A stretch of DNA of 64,000 nucleotides from Loripinus fragilis (taxonomy: Eukaryota > Mollusca > Bivalvia > Lucinida > Lucinidae): NCBI GenBank assembly GCA_964019695.1, contig OZ026520.1, forward strand, positions 21,404,130-21,468,129, in the 5' to 3' direction. The notes below the pieces were generated by a model. That model had not been told where the DNA came from. It made no database searches and saw only the letters and a program-made list of their open reading frames with translations. Below are positions 1 through 11,341 of this stretch, piece after piece (the stretch's first letter is position 1; every line of letters begins with the position of its first letter). Position numbers and translations under genes: made by a program.

Positions 1-863
1 CTTCAAAGATTAGTGAAACATTTCCTGTGCTCAAAGTGACAAACATCATTTAGCTGTCTTAGATCAATCAGTTAATTACCAAGTTTCCTGTCAAACATCC
101 AAGCTACTCAGATCTAAGTGATTAGTATCAATCATTTCACACCTGAGCATTCCTGCTAAATATCTGTGACACAGAGTTGAGATCATGCCACCAATTAAGT
201 TCCAATTAACCAATTTCCTGAGTGAACAATAAACAATCAAAACTGACATATTATTATGAGCAGAACGTGATCAGAACTATCATCAAAATTAATGTACTGT
301 ATCAATAACATTTTGCAAACAGTGTTTCAATTAAAATTCAGTTATGAAATCTTAAAATATTTCAAATATACCTTTTTTTCTATTTTTCATGATTATTTAT
401 ATTTTCAACATATATATTTTTTTATTATTTATTCATTTTATTTTATTATTTTTATATACAAAATGGGCAGAATTGTCACACTGTGACATATTCCTGAAAT
501 AATTTTTTAAACATTTATTTTGAAATAATTTATAAGTAAACAACAAAAAGGTGTGCTAAAAGGCCATTTGAATAATTCTTATCTTGGGTCCAGAAAATTG
601 TTAATTTATTTTATATATAATATTTTATACATGTACCCTAGCATTGTCTTTGAGGGGTTTCTAATTGAAATTGCCTCGATGAGTAATTTGCAGAAGTGCC
701 TATCTGTGGACAAATATAAACCTAACATATACCACCTATTAATTTAAATTTATAGACTTATTTGAAGTTTTCACAGGTATGTTTAAACCAATAGAGATAA
801 AAAACTTTGACAATGGCTCTGGATAAAATGACTAACTTATTCGCTATTTTTCTCAATTCTCAG
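1..863. other. AT-rich non-coding DNA, nothing recognised
   Basis: No splice-bounded exon, tandem repeat or inverted repeat was recognised here. The short reading frames are low-complexity (poly-T/AT-derived, for example around 360-460) and look like chance. The last ~25 bases are a pyrimidine-rich tract ending in CAG at 863, which could be a splice acceptor for the next feature. Confidence 0.5.
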
Positions 864-1051
864 CAAAAGTATACTATGTTTGTGGGCACTCATCTGAAGA
901 GTCTCGCCAAGATGCTTTCATTGTACATAGGGAGATACACTTTCATGCAGAAATATGCAAAGATTTCAGTGTTTTTGGACAAAAGGAAGCATGTTATCTA
1001 ACACCATGTGTAACCTGTATTGCAGAGAACTGGTTAAGGGTTTTAAGATGA
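864..1051 (+). pseudogene. Possible orphan exon or coding relic, product unknown
   Basis: After a good acceptor (tttttctcaattctcag, ending at 863) one frame stays open for 62 codons to TGA at 1049-1051. It begins KVYYVCGHSSEESRQDAF and later contains FSVFGQKEACYLTPC. The composition (mixed charged residues, four Cys, one Trp) looks more like protein than the neighbouring AT-rich frames do. The spacing of G..S..ES..A near the start faintly recalls GT31 galactosyltransferases, but the NLTLKT-type motif expected next is absent, so I do not claim that family. No clear GT donor was found. It may be a terminal exon, a pseudogene fragment, or chance. Confidence 0.25.
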
Positions 1052-1462
1052 CAGTAATATAGCTTATATTATACCAATTTTCTGTAAATTAATGCCGATG
1101 TTACATGGTAAAGGGTACTTGTACATGTATATACAGTAGTCATCGGCATTACACTGTTGATTTCAGTGAGTACTAATACCATAAAAGAGATTAGTCAATG
1201 TACTCCGAAGCCTCACTGTCGTTATTGTACCTTTAGAAGTTATGTCAACAAATGGCCTGTTTAAGGCAATCTTTAAATGATTAATGAGGTCAAGTTTAAG
1301 ACATAAACAAACAATGTGTATATTTTAACCTGAACAAGAGTCAATTCAGATTAATTAAATTGACATTATAGTATGGCAAGATTAGAACAAATTAAAGTGC
1401 CGAGGGTATAAAGGTACGAAAGAATTTTTTGATCAGGAAGAAAAAATTGAAGTCGAAAGTTG

Positions 1463-1646
1463 CTTGGTTGATTTGATTCATTATGTTCCAGTCAACAATT
1501 TTTCAGTTATGTCGGGCTGGGTCTTCCTGGGTTGAACCAGTACTAAGCAAGGATTACCGTGTCTTGCTCAAGGACACAACATGGCTCCAACCCGCGGCTC
1601 CTCAGTCTCGAGTCAAGCACTCTATCACTGAGCCACTGTGCTCCCT
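1463..1646 (-). mobile_element. tRNA-derived SINE, family 1 (minus strand)
   Basis: Read on the minus strand, this has a tRNA-like head with an A box like TGGCTCAGTGATAGAGTGC and a B-box-like region. A body containing the reverse of 'ggttgaaccagtactaagc' follows, and the tail ends in GTCAACAATTTTTCAGTTATG (reversed) and 'ttgatttgattc'. The same unit recurs at 46708, 56637, 58194 and 63031. RNA polymerase III promoter boxes and a conserved 3' tail are typical of LINE-mobilised SINEs. Confidence 0.8.
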
Positions 1647-2474
1647 GAAGTCAAAAGTTGAGTTGGAAAATTGAGAAAAAAAACCCCCCTAACCATCATA
1701 ATGGAATATTGTACATTACATGTACGTCCATGTGTTGTATTTTCAAGCAAATTCACTCAATGGACTAACAAAATTAATAGTAGGGGACATATTCTAAAGT
1801 CTACCCAAATTATCAACACTTTATCAAATGACATTGTGTCTGCTAGTGATATAAGGCCATGCAATAAACTATTGGTTTACAGAGTTATAGCAAGGCAATG
1901 TAATGCAATGACATCTGTTGTTACGTTTATTAAAAGATGGCAAAATCCTGACGTTTTCACGCCCATAAATGCGATTTTTAAGTAATTTTGATGTCATGTT
2001 ATAAATAGAATCTAACATTTGTCACAGCTCCTGTATTATTGAATTTGTTAAACGAGTTACAAAAAAGCGATAAAATGTTTGGCAAGCCTCGCATTTTATC
2101 ATTTAACCGCCACTTGTTTAATAAATTCATTAACACACAGCCTCATCACTCAAGTAAGATCCTCTATTTATCAATGTACAGGGAGAAAGAAGCTCTACCA
2201 TCTACAATGTATCTCCATGTGACTTGCAACCTCTTACAGAGACAGTCTACAATAGCTATGTTCATAATGGAAATGGGGCCACAGCTTTTAGTCTCATCAG
2301 ACACACCGGAGAAGCCGGGAATCGAACATGTGACCCAAGGGCCCAGGATTACAGGCAGGTGGTTGATTCACTTCATGAAAGCAAAGGCTGGTGTTCAGTA
2401 CAAACCCGGGTATGACCCAGATAATTGAAAGTTAAATAATTGACTGACTGGCTTGTTTTTTGTTGTTGTTTCAG
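1647..2474. other. Unassigned DNA upstream of exon A
   Basis: Two open frames (1671-1985 and 2039-2428) lie here but have no recognisable domain, splice context or codon signature, so I treat them as chance. Around 2310-2325 the reverse complement of GGGAATCGAAC resembles a pol III B box, so an old SINE relic is possible but not demonstrable. The final bases form the polypyrimidine tract and CAG acceptor of the next exon. Confidence 0.4.
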
Positions 2475-2519
2475 TTTGAGGAGAGAAAGATAGGAAAACT
2501 TCTACCCACAGATTACAAG
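2475..2519 (+). CDS. Exon A of an unrecognised protein-coding gene
   Basis: This 45-nt exon sits between a strong acceptor (tgttgttgtttcag, ending at 2474) and a strong donor (AAG|gtaagc, GT at 2520). It encodes FEERKIGKLLPTDYK in phase 0, with both ends in phase 0. The frame is the same as the one needed by exon B at 60516, so the two can be spliced directly. The peptide is basic and hydrophilic, without signal or membrane character. I do not recognise the family. The start codon and upstream exons lie outside the window or were not found. Confidence 0.7.
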
Positions 2520-2713
2520 GTAAGCCGAATAAACTCTTAAGGACACAGCAAACATAATGCCCCCTTATCAGTTTAGTCCCATAACATGGGACATCCCATT
2601 CTGCGGCACTGCTCTGTCAATATTGTTATCACCTCTGTCCATCCGTCTCTAGCTTAATTAAGGCCATATTTACATACCACTGCCATATATGAGTGTAACC
2701 CCCTATATGTAAG

Positions 2714-2721
2714 CTCGGAAA
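2714..2721. repeat. Left 8-bp target site duplication of the hAT-like element
   Basis: CTCGGAAA lies directly before the terminal inverted repeat at 2722 and is repeated exactly at 5686-5693. An 8-bp duplication is the hAT superfamily signature. Confidence 0.9.
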
Positions 2722-3478
2722 CAGACATGGGGCGAATCATTCGTTAATGCTAATGCATTATTAATGCATTACTTTTTTCAAGTAATTCAAGGTAATGATT
2801 AATTCACCAGTTTTTGAATTACTTTAATGCTAAGGATCATTGACGGTTTGGGCCTTATACGCCTATTTTTCTGATTCCAAGAACGCTGCTTTTGAGCTTT
2901 TAGTGTGGTGCATGTAGTATCAGTACAATAGGTGAATCGAATGGCAAGAGCCAGCTAGCAAAATATTTTCAAAATTTCTTCGCACTCTAGAGTTATGGCG
3001 GGTAGAAAGGGGAGGGGGTCTGAAATTTCATGAAAATAAAAAGTGCTTTAAAAAGTGATTTCTGCACGTTTTCTTGATTTATTTGGAAGGCATGGTGATA
3101 TCTATTGAAAATACCATATGCAAAGTATCAACGGATCACGATAATTGATGAAATTGTTTTAAAAACAAAATATGTTTTGTAATAAAATGATTTTGGGGAG
3201 ATAATTTAGAAGTTACCTGTACATTTTTGACTACATGTACCGTAAATAATACAAAAATGAAAGCTCAACAAAAGAAAGAAATATTTTTGAAGGAAAGAAA
3301 GTGTCCCAATTAGCATTGGAAAGTAAAACTGATTCTAACTAGATCTTTTGAATATTACTTTTGCTTTGTTTAAAGGGCATAGCATGTTAACTGTATTTAA
3401 AGTGTCCGAATAATTATGGTATATATATACATGTATATCCCTATAGGAGACAATATATTGAACACTAAAGTATTTACC

Positions 3479-3706
3479 TGTTATAACTCTTTGCATGCCA
3501 GTCGATAATTTTGTCGTCTGCCAATAGCCTTCTTGCAAACAGTTTGAACCCAAATGAAGACCAACAGAAGGTCTGTTTTGATCTGGATCCAAACTGTTTG
3601 ATACTGCGATTGTGGTCCTGGGTGGTTTATTTTTAAAAACTTAATTTTGAAGAAAGTCAGCAGACGAAAATAAAAACATGAACAATTCCCTAGCATGCAA
3701 ATAGAT
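3479..3706. mobile_element. Foldback MITE, family A (nested in the hAT-like element)
   Basis: The centre is an inverted repeat built on variants of AAACAGTTTGGATCCAGATC. The flanks are also inverted: 'aactctttgcatgc' on the left and 'agcatgcaaatagata' on the right, with 'cagcagacgac'-type arms. There are about ten copies in the window. Confidence 0.7.
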
Positions 3707-3954
3707 AAGTACAGGACGTTTGCAAAGGAATGTGTCTTTTAATAACAGTTGGATTTTTTCTAATGAAAAAATGCATAAAACCTTGCTAATTCTACTTTTT
3801 ATCTTTAAGTACTTTATATTAAACTAGCACAGAATACAAAGCAATTTAGGAGGTTGGTTCTAGAGAACCACATTACTGTCAGTAATTTCTTATTTGGTAG
3901 AAAAGGCATTTTATGGGCTTAGGCCCCGGGTTTTTGGGCTGCTTAACATCTTTC

Positions 3955-4043
3955 CCCCCCGTGTGCCAGCAAGCCACTTCCATACAATGTGTAAAATACG
4001 GTAACACATATACATGCCAAAGCTTTAGCTGGCACACGGGGGG
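3955..4043. repeat. 16-bp perfect inverted repeat with G/C runs
   Basis: CCCCCCGTGTGCCAGC at 3955-3970 pairs exactly with GCTGGCACACGGGGGG at 4028-4043. A longer G run (to ~4057) follows. It could extrude as a cruciform, and the G run could form a quadruplex. Confidence 0.8.
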
Positions 4044-5685
4044 TGGGGGGGGGGGGGAATGATATTTTAAAAAATGTTTTCGGATTTCTATATATTATAA
4101 TGTAAAACTGATTGTTCTACTCAAAATTTTACATCTTTGAAGCATTTAATATCGAAAACGGATTTCACAGCCATAAAGTACTCAGGTCAGGGTAGCTTTA
4201 AGGTGAAGAAAGGGACGATTGACAAATTTTTATTTTTACTGAAAACCATAGGCATTTACCCATAGCAAGTGTCAATGATCCTTTAATGCATTACTTCAGT
4301 CAAAATTCACTGCATTAATTGCATTACTTTGAATTACTGTCTATCAGAAATTTTGCCATCAATAGCAGTGATTTTGTTACCTGCGCATCCTGCATCTTTT
4401 GCGCATAAGTTTTTATTTCAGCGAGTCCTGGCGAGTCCTGGGATGCAATAGTATTGCAGACTTGTCGTTAAAAATTGTGTTTTGGACTCATAAGTTTGCA
4501 GTTGGGACTCATTGATATTGGAAACAGTGAGTCCCAGGACCCATATGCCCAAAATTGTAAATGAATCACTGTCAGTAGTATACAGACTGCACAATAGAGA
4601 AACGAGATTCACAACAAAAGGATGTGTTTCCATAAGTTATTTCCATTCATAATTTTCTTTTGTTCAACTTGCCTGTAAAGACTGTTATTTGACCAAGGAA
4701 CATGGAAAATGAACTGTGAAACTTGGAAGTAAAGGCTTTGATTTTATATCAATAAATTGAAACAGCTTACAGTCACCAGCAATCCCAGATGAACCTTGAA
4801 TAGTGAAAATGTAGCTGAGAAGAATTGAAATGTAAGGTATTTTATCCCACTTATATTTTAAGTCAAATGTGTTTTTATTATCTATAAATCATTTTAAAGC
4901 TAATTAAATGAGCTTTAAAATGGTGTTAATTTTGTTTCAATCCATTATTAATTTCAAAGAAACAAATGTTTTGATCACAATAAGGGCAATTATCACACTT
5001 GATTGTTCTGTTCAAACATTTTGACACTTACACTGACAGTGTGTCTCTGTGATCAGTTGAGCTACAGAGTAAATATATTGGAGTCAAATATAAAAGAGAT
5101 TAGAGATTAAGATACAGCCTGTGCTTTGTTGATTGGATAATCCAGTCAAAAGACTCAAATGTTTATAATTTTCCTCCCATAAAATACACTTCCAAATAAG
5201 AAACTATTTTGGAAAGCTTCCCAGTTGTATGATAATAATATACAATGAAATATGATAACTTGAAAAAAAGATCTGGGATTGTTACATCTGAGTGTTATTT
5301 CCTCCAATTTTTTTCAAAACTTATGAAATTCCAACAAATGTTACTGACAAGAATACAAAATGCACTACAAAAAGGGTACATATTGTACAAAAAGGGTACA
5401 TATTGTAACCTGTGGCTCATTTGAAACATCTTTATGTGAAATTGTTTACCGTATGCTCACATTTTGTTCAATGTATCAAAAATGTTCAGAGTTAACAGTA
5501 TTTTAGGATTCCGTTTCACTTGAATGAAAGTAATGCTTAATTCAATGCATTACTTTCTTAAATAATGCTAATTCAATGCATTACTTTTTCAAAATCAAGT
5601 AATGGTAATGGTAATTCAATGCACATTTTTGGCAAGTAATGCTAATTCAATGCATTACTTTCAAAAGTAATTCGCCCCATGTCTG

Positions 5686-5693
5686 CTCGGAAA
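5686..5693. repeat. Right 8-bp target site duplication of the hAT-like element
   Basis: CTCGGAAA, identical to 2714-2721. Removing the transposon and one copy restores a continuous 'gtaagctcggaaagtctaag' host sequence. Confidence 0.9.
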
Positions 5694-6117
5694 GTCTAAG
5701 CTTAAAGTGAAATCATGGGGACGCCACAGTATATATAGAAATATATGCATAACCCTACTTGGATAAGAGGATAACTCAAATTGCTTAATTTCTTATATCT
5801 CCACTAAATCATATGTGAGAGGTCCTCATTGAAAACATTCGCATAAGAAGCTTCCAAAGAGCACCACAACAGATATAGACATGGAGGCAATTACGAAAAA
5901 TATTGCAATTATTAAGTCAAAAAAGCGCCATATCTAGTGCTGAGGAATGTATAATACATATGTTGGCTTTCATGGTACAGTTTATTGTAAAAAATTGTAT
6001 AAACCTGTAACAGCTTGGATGCATAGATTTTTTAAAATTAATTTTTCCGCCTTTTACGTCAAGCTGTTATTATGTGAATAAGGTATATACGTAAAGTAAC
6101 GTAATTATACACTGTTA
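5694..6117. other. Unassigned non-coding DNA
   Basis: No frame, tandem repeat or inverted repeat was recognised in this stretch between the hAT-like element and the following MITEs. Confidence 0.4.
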
Positions 6118-6326
6118 ATTATAACTCTTTGAGTGCTAGAAACGAATTATTTCGACAGGAAAATCATGTGCAAACAAATTAATCCCGGATCAGCCTGCTT
6201 CTAGAGGAGCAGTCTGATCAGGGACTATTTTGTTTGGTTTCTCCAACAAATTATCAAATACAAGGGAGGAGTCTAGATCATCATATGGAAGATTCTACTT
6301 TAGAAACTTAGCACTGTTAGAGTTAA
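6118..6326. mobile_element. Foldback MITE related to family A
   Basis: The ends are imperfect inverted repeats of the form TTAACTCT..AGTGCTA. The core is a palindrome around 'ggatcagcctgcttctagaggagcagtctgatca'. The right end shares its TTAA with the next MITE. Confidence 0.55.
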
Positions 6327-6546
6327 CCCTTAAAGCGCCAATCACAACTGCAGCAGACGACAAATTTTGCGTCATCTTTCCCTATTTTAGAAAAAATAAG
6401 GTATGATGTTTCATTTAGAATTGTCTGCCAACAGACGATTCTCATGAAATATCATTCCTAATTTGTCATTTTTGAAATTTTTGAAAAAACAGCAAAATTT
6501 GAAATTGTCTTCTGCTGCAAATTACAGGTGGCGCTTTATGGGTTAA
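6323..6546. mobile_element. TTAA-flanked foldback MITE (piggyBac/Kolobok-like ends)
   Basis: TTAACCCTTAAAGCGCC on the left mirrors GGCGCTTTATGGGTTAA on the right. Inner arms pair too (ctgcagcagacgac with gtcttctgctgc). TTAA at both borders is the target duplication used by piggyBac and Kolobok transposases; which one applies cannot be decided from ends alone. Related copies lie at 9283 and 14934. Confidence 0.7.
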
Positions 6547-6547
6547 G

Positions 6548-7245
6548 CCTTTTTTATCTTCCCCCATAGGGGAAACGTACACATTGTGGCCGGTTCGATC
6601 ATCCATCTTTACAATACCTGATCAAAATCTGTTTGTCCATCTGTTTGTAAATCTAGTCAGTGTGATTTCTCATGCAGCAACTGCCAACCAGATTTGGATG
6701 AAACTTCATGGGAACCACACAGTATCAAGAGTAGATGGGCATATCACCAACATCTTATGGTTGAATGATTTTGCTGGAGTTATGGCCCTTTGGCAAATCT
6801 TGTATTGATTAATCATGTAAACCTTGCCTGAGCTAGCAACTGATTTATGGTGAGCTTCAGTATCAAGTATCACCAGAGTATTTTTGCTGGAGTTGTAGCC
6901 CTTTGATCTTGTATTGGTTAATCATGTAAGCAAAAAGGAGGCAAAGATCAGCAATCAATACAATTTAACCAAACCTGCTCAGATACTTCTCTAAGACAGC
7001 TGAAAGGAATGATTAGATTTTGGTGGCCTTGACCTAGACCTAATTGTCAAGGCCATCAGGGTCATTTAACTTTATGAAAAAGCCTCGTCTGTATATCTTC
7101 TGAACCACTGGCCAGATTTTGACTAAACCAGCACAAATGCATCACTGGGAGGACCTTAAGAAATGATTATATTTTGGTGACCTTGATCTAATTTTCAAGG
7201 TCACCAGGGTCATATTACTGGGTCAGAGGCAGTCATGCTGGCTCA
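6548..7245 (+). mobile_element. Degenerate pearl/HINE-like element
   Basis: It starts with a small C/G hairpin (ttcccccataggggaa near 6559). A decayed 'tttgtccatctgtttg' tract follows, then diverged units containing 'ccagatttggatgaaactt', 'agttatggcccttt' and 'tcaaggtcaccagggtcat'. The order (hairpin, GTCC-type tract, tandem core) matches the better-preserved elements elsewhere in the window. Confidence 0.45.
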
Positions 7246-7474
7246 TTTAAGTTTTCTTTAACGTTCCAATATATAACGTTAACTCAGGTCAGATATACTG
7301 CGGTTGATTTCTCTCCTCTTATAGAGGGTACATAGTTTACGAGGGTACTTGAGTTATCAAGTGATTGTTGTGTCAAGTAGGCGGACACAGGAAGGCCATG
7401 AAGTGTTTGCTCGGAAGTAAATGTTGCGATGATTTTGATGTTATACAACAACTTCTGATAATAAATCAGAATAA

Positions 7475-7658
7475 TAACTCTGCCTAGCTGACAACTTTTG
7501 CAAACAGTTTGGACCCAGATCAGGCCCGACAATATGTCGAGCCTGATCTGGATCCAAACTGTTTGACACTCTGATTGTTTTTTGAAAAAGTTAATTTTGA
7601 AAAAAATCAGCAGACGACAAAAAAGCATGAAAAATTACCCAGTAGGCAGAGATTTAAC
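7475..7658. mobile_element. Foldback MITE, family A
   Basis: Central palindrome 7496-7566 pairs 'gtttggacccagatcaggc' with 'gcctgatctggatccaaac'. The right flank carries 'atcagcagacgacaaaa' and 'gcatgaaaaattaccc', as in other copies. Confidence 0.7.
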
Positions 7659-7799
7659 ATTTGTCCTGCTGACTAAATTTTCATGCTGCAGTGTAGATCC
7701 TGATTGGTTGGTTTCCCCAGAAGCCGGATGATCTGCATCTACAATGTTTTTAAAATCGGATATATCTGCCTTTAAATTTGATCATTTTATTGTTTGTAA

Positions 7800-8062
7800 C
7801 CTTTGTCTTTGAATAGTTCTAGAACAGTAACTGTTCTGGAACAATAGTCCTTGAAATGTTCTGGAAATTTTCTAAACCATTATTAGAAAACTTTCAGGAC
7901 TGAACCATATGTTTCACAAATGTTTTGGATATTATATTCTCTAAAATTGTACTAGAAGAACAGTTCTAGAATATATGTTCTAGAATATGTTATGTGGTTC
8001 TAGAACTGTTTTATATGCTCTAGAACAATTCCAGAACTGTTCCAATTTCTAGAACATATTTT
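7800..8062. repeat. TTCTAGAAC-rich repeat patch
   Basis: At least six TTCTAGAA or near matches occur in 260 bp, with many half sites (GAAC, TTCTG). The composition matches the larger region at 52.9-56.6 kb, so this is a second fragment of that family. TTCTAGAA is the palindromic core of heat-shock elements; any function is inference. Confidence 0.65.
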
Positions 8063-8380
8063 TGCAAGGTCTGAAAGAAGTGCATGTATCAAAATATTAC
8101 TTGATTTGTAGATACATATTGGATTAACGTATTTTAGCATTTCTTGTGATGCGACACTCATATATTATAAATTTGCATCAGTAAGCAAAACTCACAGATG
8201 CAGCTTTGATTGGCATTTATAGGATTTTTAAAAGATGGGAAGAGCAACAAATTTGCTGGTAAAAAGATTGGCAGCTTTCTACATAAAGTCTTTAAGAATA
8301 TTACAGAATTTGGAACTCTTTCTTATGCTGATAGTTCCATAGTGCAAGAATTTTGTGACTAGCCTATTGTTTGGTTTGTT

Positions 8381-8600
8381 TGGTTCTTTACGTCCCAATC
8401 AACAGCTGTGGTCATATCATGATGGTCAGTTCACCTAACCACACTTTTTTCCTGGGCAAGCAGTTATACTTTTGCTTAATTGTTACTGACAACAACCCTT
8501 CTTGAATCAGTGGAACGGAGGAGAATGACCGTAGAAATTATTTCATGATCAATCTCTTTGAAAATATGGGACAGGGCCATGATTGAACTCCTGACCCCTA
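8381..8600 (-). mobile_element. Possible second tRNA-derived SINE (minus strand)
   Basis: The 3' tail 'ttctttacgtcccaatcaac' matches the tail of SINE family 1, but the body differs. Near 8592 'gattgaactcctgaccc' is a reversed B box (GAGTTCAATC). A chimeric or diverged SINE sharing the same LINE tail would explain this. Confidence 0.4.
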
Positions 8601-8758
8601 CTAGCCAATTGTGAAAATGTGATCAATGGATATATTTTTTGCTGGTATACTAGTAAAAGACTGCCAAAATTAAAAAACGCTATATTATATTTATCCTCAT
8701 GTTTTTGAGGCATTGAGAAAATTTGGCACTACTAAAATATTCCATTTTACGGTAGTCT

Positions 8759-9134
8759 CAGGGACCAAGCTGGCCAAGAATTTTAGGGAGAAGTGACTTC
8801 TCCCTGCAGGACAATTAGGGAGAGGTGACAGTCAGATAGGGAGAAGTTATAGCGCAAAACTACGACATTTTCTGTCAATTTAGAAGCAAATCAGCCATTA
8901 CACATACTATTGCCATTTAATGGAAGGAGAAATACGATGCAGTGGTAGTAGATTGTCTGATAATGTCACCACTGCTTGCATTTGTGTGGTGACAGAATGA
9001 AAATGAGTCTCCCTAAAAAAAAAATTTTTTTTTTTTTTAGGGAGACTCCCACTTCTCCCTGGGTCCCATTTAGGGCGAAATTTCGGCCCCTTGGGCGACC
9101 ATTTCGCCCTAGTCGCCCCCTAGCTTGGTCCCTG
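8759..9134. mobile_element. 376-bp TIR transposon with 5-bp target duplication
   Basis: The ends are CAGGGACCAAGCT and AGCTTGGTCCCTG. AGTCT is present on both sides (8754-8758 and 9135-9139). Inside, repeated 'agggagaagtgac' motifs and an A10/T14 hairpin bounded by 'agtctccct' and 'agggagact' (about 9005-9050) add further inverted structure. There is no coding potential; the reading frames here are products of the palindrome. The superfamily is undecided. Confidence 0.7.
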
Positions 9135-9282
9135 AGTCTAATCAGCAAATATGTTATGATGTTGGTCAGACAGTGCATATGTGTAGACTGATCTGTATTC
9201 TTTTTGTTTGCTTGGTATTTTACAGCTCAGTTCTATGTAGAGTGTAGGCCCTGGTGGGTGCCTAGGAGCTTCCACTTATTAT

Positions 9283-9533
9283 AAACCCTTAATTCCCTAA
9301 TCACAACAAAAGTCGTCTGCTTTTCTCGTCTGCCGAAATGTTTAAGAAACCTCTATGGCAAACAGTGTGGGCCAAGATCAGACTGCTCCTATATAGGAGC
9401 AGTCTGTTCTGGGTCCACACTGTTTGCTTCTATGCTTAATTAGTCAGTAATGTTAGGCAGTTATTTGCAGAAGACGACTTCAGCAGACCACATTTTCGGA
9501 TGCATTTATTTCTTGGTGCTTTAAGGGTTAAGG
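9283..9533. mobile_element. Foldback MITE with TTAA-type right end
   Basis: 'aacccttaattccc' on the left and 'ggtgctttaagggttaa' on the right are diverged inverted ends of the 6323 family. The core palindrome is 'gatcagactgctcc-tata-ggagcagtctgttc', flanked by 'aacagtgtggg' and 'ccacactgtttgc'. Confidence 0.6.
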
Positions 9534-9714
9534 GCCATTTTCTAACTCAGGTAGCATTCCATGGGGTCAGAACCATCAATGTGTTAAAGACTTAAGTAAC
9601 CATGGTAAAGTAAATGTATTTTTTAGGTTCTTATTTGAAATGATCCAGTAAAACGTACCTGGAGAGAGGCTGTCAATAAATGAAGCATGGCCATAGAGGA
9701 GGTGGTGGACAGGG

Positions 9715-9835
9715 GGGTACCACATTCCCAGTTCCCTCCCCCTTTTCCCCCACTTCCCTCCCCCTTCTCCCCCACTTCCCTCCCCCTTCTCCCCAACTTC
9801 CCTCCCCCTATTAGATTTTTCCCTCCCCCTGATAA
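9715..9835. repeat. C-rich minisatellite, ~28-bp period
   Basis: About four diverged repeats of CCCTTCTCCCCCACTTCCCT. The strand is almost purely pyrimidine, so the other strand could form quadruplex or triplex DNA. Confidence 0.75.
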
Positions 9836-10297
9836 AATTTTGTTCTTTTTCAAGAACTAAAGCGTATATATGTAAGTGAAGAACTAAGACTAGTTCACCA
9901 TAGACTCAGCTGTCGTATTTTCATGCAAAATTACCAAGTAGGCAAAGAACCAGACTATCTCCAGATAAATGTCTTTTTTAGAACCAACAATGGAAACATT
10001 ATTTATACTAAGCAAAACAAAAACCTCTTGTTTACAGTCACTTTTGGCGCCAACTCAATTTTGAGCCTTGTCTATTTTCTAGACTTTTTAAAGGAATTTT
10101 GTTTTACTTTTTTCATGCAAATTTGTTATAAAAAAAGTTTGCCAACCTATCGACCTCTTAACATATTGAAGATATTGAAGAGGAAAGGGCAAAAACAACA
10201 CTTTATTTCTTTTTTTGTTTTGTTAATTTTTGGCCTTACTTCTAAAATCATAAATACAAGTACATGCTTTGCGCTGCTCTTAAAATTGTGTGTCGAT

Positions 10298-10512
10298 TAA
10301 CTCTTTTTGCATACTTGGTGTGCTGATTTGTTTTGAAAGCTGACTTTTTCGCAAAAAAATAAAAATCAGGAATACATGTCGCCATCAGAGTGTCAAAAGT
10401 GTTGAGTCAAGATAAGGGTTGGCAGAATCAAGATCAGGACCGACAGAAGCTGATCTGGGTCCAAACTGTTTGCAAAGGTTATCAGCAGACTACAAAAGTA
10501 TATATGCATTAG
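10298..10512. mobile_element. Foldback MITE, family A (diverged)
   Basis: It begins TTAACTCTTTTTGCATAC, carries 'cagagtgtcaaaa' and 'gatctgggtccaaactgttt', and ends 'cagcagactacaaaag'. The central palindrome is eroded by insertions. Confidence 0.55.
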
Positions 10513-11341
10513 GATCTTCTGCTGTTGTTGATTTATTTGATTGTTACTCCCATTGTGGGATTTTGTAATTGTTCTATGTTTAGTTGTGCGTTACTTTATA
10601 TCCATTCTAGTTATACAGCTTTGCTAAGTTTGTCGCCCTGGTGTCTCGTATTTATTGTGTGGCTCTTCCTCACGGTGCCATGGGTTTGTCTGCAGTCTAT
10701 GATTGTGGTATTTCCTGATCATACTCACTTACTATTCTTGTAAATAGTTTGTTTTAGAAGAACTATTTGGGAGATAAGGAAGTGTTCATATGCATGATTT
10801 TGAGTAGGCGGGATTTAAGCTCTAAGGAACCTTCATAAAGCTCTTTCACATTTGTGGAAAAATGCATCCATTTCCTTAGCATTTTAAAGCATTATAAACA
10901 GCTGACAGTCAGTTAGAATGATTTTTTTCTGATTCTAGTATGAACATTGTATGGTGTATGCCTTACTCTTTTTGAGCACAAATCTCAATACTTGATTCTT
11001 GTGAATGTTACATTAAAATACGCCATGCATCGATATTTTGACAGATCAAAACACTAGCATACCATGGAGGTCAGCCTTATTCTTTATAATCTGTGGAGCG
11101 CATGGTCCAAAACTTTCGGGTCTGTCAGAACAATCATCTTTTTTATTATTTTTTTGTTTCTCGAGCACTGACAACTCTCATATCAAAATGCGAAATACCG
11201 TGCTTGGCACAACGATCCGTAAACTCGTGCTGTCAGTGTTTGTTTTTTGTTTTGTTTTTTAAAGTTTTTAGCAGTTTACAAAAGTCATTCTCTAGCGCGG
11301 ACAGGGACGCAACTTGCCTTAAATAAATAGTCTGCACTTAC
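10513..11341. other. Unassigned non-coding DNA
   Basis: Frames at 10525-10743 and 11038-11326 are hydrophobic or low in complexity and lack splice or domain support. No repeat structure was recognised; it may be old transposon sequence. Confidence 0.35.

Larger units (their letters stand above)
2722..5685. mobile_element. Non-autonomous hAT-like DNA transposon, 2964 bp
   Basis: Left end CAGACATGGGGCGAAT and right end ATTCGCCCCATGTCTG are exact inverted repeats. Subterminal sequence on both sides is rich in 'taatgcattac' motifs, the kind of repeated subterminal sites that transposases bind. Perfect 8-bp duplications (CTCGGAAA) flank the element. No transposase frame survives inside; the longest frames (for example 4418-4633 minus) have no recognised domain. 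It therefore depends on a transposase in trans. It carries a foldback MITE at 3479-3706, a C/G hairpin at 3955-4043 and a 20-bp tandem duplication near 5365-5405. It may be a deletion derivative of an autonomous hAT. Confidence 0.85.

Noticed and set aside
864..1051. Assignment of the orphan frame to GT31 galactosyltransferases
   Set aside because: Only a loose spacing of Gly, Ser, Glu and Ala matches; the following conserved motifs are missing.
8966..9191. Overlapping frames on both strands at the same place
   Set aside because: They arise from the A/T hairpin and inverted ends of the 376-bp element.
9923..10300. 125-codon frame as a gene
   Set aside because: Hydrophobic, Phe/Lys/Asn-rich AT-derived sequence with no domain; ends inside a family A MITE.
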